Program-made: the position numbers and the translations under genes
Notes under the pieces: model-generated
Database searches by the model: none
The model's input: only the letters and a program-made list of their open reading frames with translations
What the model was told of the DNA's origin: nothing
Assembly (NCBI GenBank): GCA_026770585.1
Contig: MU646767.1
Span: 50,247-60,292, forward strand
Direction: 5' to 3'
Origin: Baffinella frigidus
Lineage: Eukaryota; Cryptophyceae; Cryptomonadales; Baffinellaceae
Length of the DNA stretch: 10,046 nucleotides
In this document: one piece after another, positions 5,758-10,046 of the stretch
Layout of the letters: each line of letters opens with the position of its first letter
Position numbering within the stretch: position 1 is the first letter of the stretch

Positions 5758-5787
5758 AGTAATTTTGTGAAATCATTGAAAATTACT
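5758..5787. other. 9-bp AT-rich perfect hairpin
   Basis: AGTAATTTT and AAAATTACT pair across 12 nt. It lies in an AT-rich spacer (about 5749-5837) that also contains AGTTGAC (5793) and its complement GTCAACT (5843). Confidence 0.7.
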
Positions 5788-5837
5788 GTACAAGTTGACT
5801 GAAATGGTTGATTTTTTCCCTGCTTTTCGAGATCCGA

Positions 5838-5899
5838 ATCGTGTCAACTAATGAGAGGCCCGCTCTACCTGGTGCGCATGGCTGCGAGGCCCTCCTCCC
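5838..5899 (+). repeat. Truncated M1 end joined to partial M2
   Basis: GTGTCAACTAATGAGAGGCCCG resembles the M1 3' part (GACGTTTGATGAAAGGCCCG) but lacks the TAGGCCACCGTG block. It is followed by TACCTGGTGCGCATGGCTGC and GAGGCCCTCCTCCC of M2. M1 copy 2 begins seven bases later. Confidence 0.7.
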
Positions 5900-5905
5900 G
5901 GAGGG

Positions 5906-6067
5906 TAACGTGACCAATTTGCACCAGACAAGGCCTTAAAGTTAATTGCCACTGGACAAGTTGACGTTTGATGAAAGGTCCGTAGGCCACCGTGCGGTAC
6001 CTGGTGCGTATGGCTGTGAGGCCCTCCTCCCCCAGAATGCACGCCGCGCACGCGCACCCTCCGTGCC
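5906..6067 (+). repeat. M1 copy 2 fused to M2 copy 5
   Basis: M1 (5906-6001) ends in GGTACC, which is also the first part of M2 (5997-6067), so the modules overlap at GTACC. The M2 hairpin is present at 6047-6067 in weakened form (GCACG/CGTGC core). M2 is cut after CCGTGC, where the next telomere-like array begins. CGCGCACCCT (6051-6060) and AGGGTGCGCG (6075-6084) form a 10-bp perfect inverted repeat across this boundary. Confidence 0.88.
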
Positions 6068-6084
6068 CCTGTTCAGGGTGCGCG

Positions 6085-6745
6085 GTGTGGGGTTTGGGGT
6101 TGAATGGTTTGTTGTTTGTGAGACTGGGGTTCAGTGTTTGGGGTGTGGGTTGTGGGTTGTGGGTTGTGGGGTGTGGGGTGTGGGGTTTGGGGATTAGGGT
6201 TTGGGGTTCGGGGTTTGGGTTTTGGCGTTTGGGATTTAGGGTGTAGTGTGCAGGGTTTACGGCGTAGGGTGTATGGTGTAGGGTGTAGGGAGTAGGGTGT
6301 GGGTTGTAGATTGTAGGGTTTATGGTTAATGGTTTATGGTTTATGGTTTATGGTTTAGGGTTTCGGGTTTCGGGTTTCGGGTTTCGGGTTTAGGGTTTAA
6401 GGTTTAGGGTTTAGGGTTTAGGGTTTAGGGTTTAGGGTGTAGGGTGTAGGGTGTTGGGTGTTGGGTGTAGGGTGTAGGGTGTAGGGTGTAGGGTGTAGGG
6501 TGTAGGGTGAAGGGTGTCATGTTGATGGTTGAGGGTTGAGGGTTGAGGGTGTAGGGTTGAGGGTTGAGGGTTTAGGATTCAGGGTTTAGGGTTTATGGTT
6601 TAGGATTTAGGATTTTGCCTCAACGGAGCCCCCACGGACAACGCTGACGAGTTCAGGGTTGAAGGTTGAGGGTTGAAAGTTCAGGGTTGTGGGTTCAGGG
6701 TTGAAGGTCGAGGGTTGAAGGTTCAGGGTTGAGGGTTGGGGGTGT
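6085..6745 (+). repeat. Interstitial telomere-like array, G-strand, many sub-blocks
   Basis: About 660 bp built from blocks of distinct 7-bp variants: GGGTTGT and GTGTGGG near 6140-6185, TTTATGG at 6319-6353, TTTCGGG x4 at 6361-6388, TTTAGGG at about 6389-6438, TGTAGGG up to about 6507, and GGGTTGA near 6525-6570 and again after 6655. A non-repeat island (6613-6650, reading tttgcctcaacggagccccc onward) interrupts it. Each block is locally homogeneous, as expected if single mutated units were amplified in turn. Confidence 0.92.
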
Positions 6746-7169
6746 CTGACCCAGTTCGTGGGCGAGCGTGGAGCTGTTGCCTTCAAAGAGGCTCGTAGGA
6801 GCACTCCCGAAGTGGTGGCGCCTGCAGCGCAAGGTGGTGGGAGCGGCGTCCTGAGTCAAGGGCACCCACCAGGATTCGTGTGCGGCAGCTTGCAAGGCCG
6901 AGCAAACGTACGAAGGACGGGTGGAGATGAAGACACTCATCCATCGATAGCCACCCTCAGGACGGGAATCTGACGCGCTCTCGCCCTTCAAAACGTACAG
7001 GGGTGGCTCGCGAGTAAGGCCGCGCGCCACCCTTATGGTTCTCATTGCCCTCCAAGGAATAGCGCTGCTGCAAACAAAGGCTGGTTCTGCAGCACTCTGC
7101 TCATGCAAGGAGGATCGCAAGGAGGTGAGAGAAGGGCGGTGTGTCCGTATTCGCGAGCAACCCACGTAC
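6746..7169. other. Unique region, no firm gene
   Basis: Open frames exist on both strands, including a 204-codon frame on the minus strand (6695-7309) that runs into the telomere-like array and so cannot be a normal gene end. On the plus strand an ATG at 7035 opens 30 codons (MVLIALQGIALLQTKAGSAA then LCSCKEDRKE), ending at 7124 directly before GTGAGA, a possible 5' splice site. Its start looks mildly like a hydrophobic leader. The initiation context is weak (cttATGG) and no second exon was found, so I do not call it as a gene. Confidence 0.4.
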
Positions 7170-7257
7170 CTGCGACGATCCCCCGGAGCAGGGCAAGAGC
7201 GACACAGGTTTGAAAAGCGCGCACGCCGCTCCACCGTGCCCCCATCCTCATCCTCTT
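7170..7257 (+). repeat. Diverged duplication E, copy 2
   Basis: Partner of 3189-3297. The shared GTGCCCCCATCCTC end is followed here by another ATCCTCTTC. The palindrome pair at 7280-7332 begins 22 bases downstream; at copy 1 the equivalent position holds CCAGGGGG and no palindrome. Confidence 0.8.
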
Positions 7258-7279
7258 CTGGTCGAACTCGTGCGGCCGG

Positions 7280-7332
7280 CCCCCTTCCAAGGGGGGCTGA
7301 TTTTGACATCGAAGGTTCGATGTCAAAATCAG
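7280..7332. other. Two abutting perfect palindromes (7-bp and 17-bp arms)
   Basis: CCCCCTT/AAGGGGG (7280-7295, centre CC) is followed after one base by a 34-base perfect inverted repeat. Its arms are 7297-7313 (CTGATTTTGACATCGAA) and 7316-7332, with centre GG. The arms continue into a third element: CAAAATC at 7324-7330 also pairs with GATTTTG at 7332-7338, and nine T follow at 7340-7348. This is the strongest palindrome in the window. A stem ending next to a T-run resembles a terminator fold, but a 2-nt centre favours a cruciform or fold-back duplication. Confidence 0.9.
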
Positions 7333-7577
7333 ATTTTGATTTTTTTTTCAGCTGCGAAACGTCGCGTCCTTCTGCGACCCTCCAAAGCGATAGAAAACTG
7401 CCTTCGAGGAATGAGCCTTTTCAATAATGGACGAAAATTGGACGTGACTTCATAGTGACCGGTCTACATCGGGAAAATTGGTCTTTTTCAGTAATCAGTA
7501 ATCGGGGTAGGTAGACTCGGTTGTACATTTAGGTCTTTAGGTCATTTAATTAAGAAGTATTTACTGGTCTTAGTTCG

Positions 7578-7784
7578 TCCTTTAGGTCCTTGAGGTTTTA
7601 ATTTCGAGCCCTCTCTGGACGCCTTAAGTTTATGGTCCGACGTCATAAGTTCAATAAAAGTCTCTTCTCTAATCGGTCTTCCATCCTTTCAAGACCTCCC
7701 GTGCGAACCCACTGCTGTACGGAAGGGCGTGTCGTTGGCATACCGGTATGTTGGGAGAAATTAAAACCTCAAGGACCTAAAGGA
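7578..7784. mobile_element. Inverted-repeat element with perfect 28-bp arms
   Basis: Arms 7578-7605 (starts TCCTTTAGGTCCTTGAGG) and 7757-7784 are exact reverse complements over 28 bp, separated by 151 bp. The trinucleotide TCG sits immediately outside both arms (7575-7577 and 7785-7787), a possible 3-bp target-site duplication. The arm is related to the end of dispersed repeat C at 2804, 3968 and 9853. The interior has no transposase and includes a 27-bp piece also seen at 4110. It fits a non-autonomous MITE of about 207 bp. The perfect arms suggest recent origin or gene conversion. Confidence 0.68.
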
Positions 7785-7817
7785 TCGCAACCTGGAAGCT
7801 CTTTGCCTGCGAGCACG

Positions 7818-7931
7818 ATGCCCGCGAACACCAAGCGGCGCCTGCCATCCTCTGGCAAAGGGTTTGGGTCGGGGAGCTCATCTGTAGATGATTGGTATCT
7901 CCTCAAGAGCGAGGTGGACGTGGCCTTTGAT
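7818..7931 (+). CDS. Candidate 5' exon, weak syntaxin-6-type N-terminus
   Basis: An ATG in good context (gcacgATGC, A at -3) opens 38 codons that end exactly at GTGAGT (7932-7937), a textbook 5' splice site. The product starts MPANTKRRLPSSGKGFG, has a Gly/Ser linker, then VDDWYLLKSEVDVAFD at residues 23-38. That last segment resembles the opening helix of the syntaxin-6/SYP61 N-terminal domain (D-P-F-[FY]-x-V-K-x-E-[VI] pattern), a SNARE of the trans-Golgi/endosome. The similarity covers only about 15 residues. A possible acceptor, ccacag at 8015-8020, gives QWRPILVGKTTRI and a stop, so no continuation was found before the C-strand array at 8168. The exon lies 33 bp after the inverted-repeat element. 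It may be a gene fragment, an exon with a distant partner, or chance. Without splicing the frame runs to 8093. Confidence 0.35.
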
Positions 7932-8070
7932 GTGAGTGTAATACAAAGCAAAGCAACAAAGCACCAAAGGCAGCGGCGAGGACGCTTTGCCGTCGGCACC
8001 GCAGTTGCCGTTTCCACAGCAGTGGCGACCCATCCTCGTAGGGAAAACGACCCGAATTTAGGGCAGTTTA

Positions 8071-8095
8071 GCCTACGGAATTGCCTACCGTAGGC
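8071..8095. other. GCCTACGG/CCGTAGGC hairpin
   Basis: A perfect 8-bp stem with a 9-nt loop, followed by a further CCGTAGGG at 8095-8102. The stem is nearly identical to that at 4411-4434. Confidence 0.75.
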
Positions 8096-8115
8096 CGTAG
8101 GGTTCCCAGGACCGC

Positions 8116-8144
8116 TTGTTTTTTTGGACCAATTGTTTTTTTGG
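8116..8144 (+). repeat. Two copies of TTGTTTTTTTGG
   Basis: Identical 12-mers at 8116-8127 and 8133-8144, period 17, each with a run of seven T and followed by ACC or GCC. They lie just before the C-strand telomere-like array. The T-runs could act as a terminator for a short RNA, which is speculation. Confidence 0.75.
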
Positions 8145-8167
8145 GCCTGATCCAGTTGGCTACCGGT

Positions 8168-8951
8168 GAAACCCAAACCCTGGACCCTGAACCCTAAACC
8201 CTAAACCCCAAACCCCAAACCCCAAACGCCCAAACCCAAACCCTAACCCCTGAACCCTAAACCCTAAACCCTAAACCCTAAACCCTAAACTCTAAACCCT
8301 AAACCCTAAACCCTGAACCCTGAACCCTAAATCCTAAACCCTAAACCCTAAACCTTGAACCCTAAACCCTGACCCCAAAATCCTAAGCCCGAAACCCTAA
8401 ACCATGGACCCTAAACCCTGAACCCTAAACCCTGAACCCTAAACCCTAAACACCAAACACTAAGCCAAAAATCCTAAATCCTACCAAACCCCAACCCCCA
8501 AACCCCAAACCTAGCAAACCCCAAACCCCAAACCCCAAACCCCAAACCTCAAACCCCAACCCCCAAACCTCAAACCCCAACCCCCAAACCCCAAACCCCA
8601 AATCCCAAACCCCAAACCCCAAATCCCAAACCCCAAACCTCAAACCCTGAACCCTGAACCCTGAACCCCAAACACTAAACCCTAAACCCTAAACCCTACA
8701 ACACTAAACACTAAACTTTAAAGCCTCAACTCTAAACCCTAAACCCCAAACCCTAAACCTTAAACCCTAAAACGGAAACCCGAAACCCTGAACACTCAAC
8801 CCTAAACCCTAAACCCTAAACCCTAAACACCAAACCCGAAACCCGAAACCCTAAACCCTAAACCCGAAACCCGAAACGCCAACCTTAAGTCCCAAACCCC
8901 AAACCCTAATTCCTAAACCGTAAACCGTAAACCGTAAACCCTAAACCCTCA
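8168..8951 (-). repeat. Interstitial telomere-like array, C-strand, second
   Basis: About 780 bp. CCCTAAA units at 8185-8460, a CCCCAAA-dominated block at about 8485-8640, then mixed CCCTAAA, CCCGAAA and CGTAAAC units to 8951. Minor units include CCCTGAA, ACACTAA and CCTTGAA. Together with the G-strand array at 6085-6745 it makes a head-to-head pair (G-strand then C-strand), with 1.4 kb of non-telomeric sequence between. Confidence 0.93.
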
Positions 8952-9248
8952 TCGCAGTTCTGGCGTCTACTTGATGGGCCGGCTGTCCGGTAACTTCCAG
9001 AGAAAAACACACTCTACATCAGAGCTACTCTTTCGCGAGGTCTGCATGTGAGCCTCGGTCGGGCAGATGAGACCCCGCTTGGGAGGAGAGAGGCCGCGCA
9101 GGCCAAGGCCCACACACAAGCGGAACCACAGATACCTTCATTAGTCAACCACCGAGGCTCGTCACCTGTCCGACCGGTCTCACTGCAAACTGAGACTTAA
9201 AGATGTTGGGAATCAATCAATCCTACAGGTCCAAAAGAAAACATTGCC
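8952..9248. other. Unique region holding a nested inverted repeat
   Basis: No gene recognised. The main structure is 9050-9160: GAGCCTCGGT (9050-9059) pairs perfectly with ACCGAGGCTC (9151-9160). Inside, CCGCTTG (9075-9081) pairs with CAAGCGG (9117-9123). Directly beyond, CTGTCCGACC (9166-9175) and GGTCTCA (9176-9182) are complements of GGTCGGGCAG (9057-9066, one mismatch) and TGAGACC (9068-9074), so the right side carries the complementary blocks in a changed order. Confidence 0.65.
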
Positions 9249-9433
9249 ACTCGAGAATGCTGGAGCACCCTATTTACATGTGAGATTGTAAGGATTTGTA
9301 CCAGGATAAGGTCACCAACCTCGTGCCTGGCTCCGTTCGAGTCAGGAATGTGACCAAACTCACGAACGTTACTACACAAATGCCCACATTTAAAAGCTCT
9401 CGGTTTTAAATAGGGTGCTCTAGCATTCTCGTG
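9249..9433 (+). mobile_element. MITE-like inverted-repeat element, copy 2
   Basis: About 185 bp. The inner part of the termini, 9252-9276 and 9407-9431, are reverse complements at 24 of 25 positions (TAAATAGGGTGCTC.AGCATTCTCG), 130 bp apart. Nested inside are GGTCAC/GTGACC (9310-9315, 9350-9355) and CCTGGCTC/GAGTCAGG (9326-9333, 9339-9346, one mismatch). It aligns with the reverse complement of 4152-4326 over its whole length. Terminal repeats are far better preserved here, so this copy looks younger. No ORF and no clear target-site duplication. Confidence 0.65.
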
Positions 9434-9459
9434 CAGCGCCGCCGACTGCGAAAATGAGC

Positions 9460-9485
9460 AGCATTCTCGTGTGGACGAGAATGCT
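9460..9485. other. Perfect 11-bp hairpin of element-end sequence
   Basis: AGCATTCTCGT and ACGAGAATGCT pair perfectly across GTGG. AGCATTCTCGT is also the right end of the element at 9249-9433 (9422-9432), so this hairpin looks like two element ends placed back to back with four bases between them. TCGTGTGGA also occurs at the outer edge of copy 1 (4323-4330). Confidence 0.85.
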
Positions 9486-9574
9486 ACAACCTAAAGGTCC
9501 TAACGGCAAGAGCCACAGCGGCCATTTCTGCCACCCCAATGCGAAAAGGAGCAGGTGCGGAATGCGAGGCTTCG

Positions 9575-9638
9575 ACCTCATGCAGAAAGAGAGAGAGAGA
9601 GAGAGAGAGGGCGGGAGAGAGACAGAGAGACCTCATGC

Positions 9639-9676
<38 letters not shown>

Positions 9677-9682
9677 CATGCA
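9575..9682 (+). repeat. GA tracts inside an ACCTCATGCA tandem repeat
   Basis: ACCTCATGCA occurs at 9575, 9630 and 9673 (periods 55 and 43). The first two are followed by GA-rich tracts: (GA)10 at 9589-9608 and (AG)14 at 9645-9672. So it is a compound minisatellite whose unit contains a variable microsatellite. Reading frames through it give Arg-Glu runs, with no evidence of a gene. Confidence 0.93.
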
Positions 9683-9759
9683 CATGCTGTCAATAAGCGT
9701 CTGGTCAGCGCACCTCCCGAGGTTTGGGCTCGACGATGCGTGCAAGATAACCTGGGATC

Positions 9760-9804
9760 TATCAGGATAACCATTTATGAATTTATCAGGATAACCATTT
9801 ATGA
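9760..9804 (+). repeat. 21-bp exact tandem duplication
   Basis: TATCAGGATAACCATTTATG plus A is repeated exactly at 9760-9780 and 9784-9804 (period 24, ATT between). The following GATAAATT is partly complementary to AATTTATC at 9781-9788. Confidence 0.93.
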
Positions 9805-9810
9805 TAAATT

Positions 9811-9853
9811 CCTGTGTCCACCTATGGTGGAAGCTCGAACAACCTAAAGGACC
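9811..9853 (+). repeat. Dispersed repeat C, copy at the right end
   Basis: CCTGTGTCCACCTATGGTGG, AAGCTCGAACAACCTAAAGG, ACC. It matches the 3' half of 3899-3968. A short AACCTAAAGGTCCT also occurs at 9488-9501. Confidence 0.82.
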
Positions 9854-9855
9854 TC

Positions 9856-10010
9856 GAGTCAAGAGCAACAGGAATCTCCTAAACGGCATGGTTGTACGGG
9901 GAGTCAAGACTGATCACTACCCCAAACCCTGAATGTGAGCTCTTTCTCGATGTACACAACGTGGAGACACACAGTGCATGCTATCACCTCGCACCCCCCA
10001 CCCCAGCAAC

Positions 10011-10011
<1 letters not shown>
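9856..10011. other. Short unique end, nothing recognised
   Basis: One isolated CCCCAAACCCTGAA heptamer fragment lies at about 9920. Otherwise I see nothing in this stretch. C-content rises from 9990 on into the terminal homopolymer. Confidence 0.5.

Positions 10012-10046
<35 letters not shown>
10012..10046. repeat. Terminal C homopolymer (35 C)
   Basis: The window ends in 35 C, preceded by CACCCCCCACCCCAGCAACA. Together with the initial 18 G it forms inverted terminal homopolymers. It is probably an assembly boundary. Confidence 0.95.

Noticed and set aside
4511-6067. CRISPR array
   Set aside because: Repeat units are about 75-110 bp, diverged, variably joined, and without regular unique spacers; the setting is eukaryotic.
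7035-7124. 30-codon plus-strand exon candidate with a hydrophobic start and GTGAGA donor
   Set aside because: Initiation context is poor, the frame is also open upstream to 6951 with no start, and no acceptor or continuation was found.
6695-7309. 204-codon minus-strand frame
   Set aside because: Its C-terminal part is translation of the telomere-like array (Leu-Asn-Pro-Glu-Pro-Ser type repeats), so the frame is open by accident of heptamer sequence.
7315-7325. GGTTCGATGTC (also GTTCGAGTC at 9336) as tRNA B-boxes
   Set aside because: They lack the trailing CC, there is no A-box or cloverleaf pairing around them, and the first is the centre of a palindrome.
9454-9847. Arg-Glu-rich frames through the GA tracts
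   Set aside because: They are products of the microsatellite itself, present in two plus frames and, as Ser-Leu, on the other strand.

Overview
The window looks like a non-coding, repeat-dense stretch of a eukaryotic nuclear genome. Evidence for this is abundant interstitial plant/alga-type telomere heptamers (CCCTAAA / TTTAGGG and variants), long CT and GA microsatellites, many inverted repeats, and no compact operon-like coding. The heptamer type fits green algae or plants, dinoflagellates and chromerids. GC content is moderate overall and high in the first 1.3 kb. I cannot name the species. No rRNA, tRNA, CRISPR or intact protein family was recognised.

Layout: 1-18 is a G homopolymer. 19-1370 is GC-rich unique sequence with one weak exon candidate and a perfect 13-bp hairpin. 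1383-1990 is a C-strand heptamer array (CACTGAA, then CCCTAAA). 1991-3340 is unique sequence with hairpins, a 41-bp direct duplication, (CT)20, and one copy each of two dispersed repeats. 3341-3546 is a G-strand TTTGGGG/TTTAGGG array. 3547-4500 holds C8-tract motifs, a dispersed 70-bp repeat and a 175-bp MITE-like element. 4511-6067 is a scrambled array of three recurring modules (M1, M2, M3). A perfectly phased 39-unit GGGTGTA array (5401-5673) is inserted in one M3 copy. 6085-6745 is a G-strand heptamer array made of homogenised sub-blocks. 6746-8167 is unique sequence with tandem palindromes (7280-7332), an element with perfect 28-bp inverted ends (7578-7784) and the best coding candidate, a short 5' exon (7818-7931) with weak syntaxin-6-type resemblance. 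8168-8951 is a second C-strand array. 8952-10011 holds nested inverted repeats, a second copy of the MITE-like element and GA tracts. 10012-10046 is a C homopolymer.

Telomere-like heptamers occupy about a quarter of the window, in the strand order C, G, G, G, C. The most interesting signals are the modular 4.5-6.1 kb repeat, with a hairpin that keeps pairing through a compensatory change; an intact repeat copy that shows the site before the telomere-like array arrived; a small family of inverted-repeat elements; and two abutting palindromes. Subtelomeric or formerly subtelomeric DNA is a reasonable inference, but nothing here proves a chromosome end.
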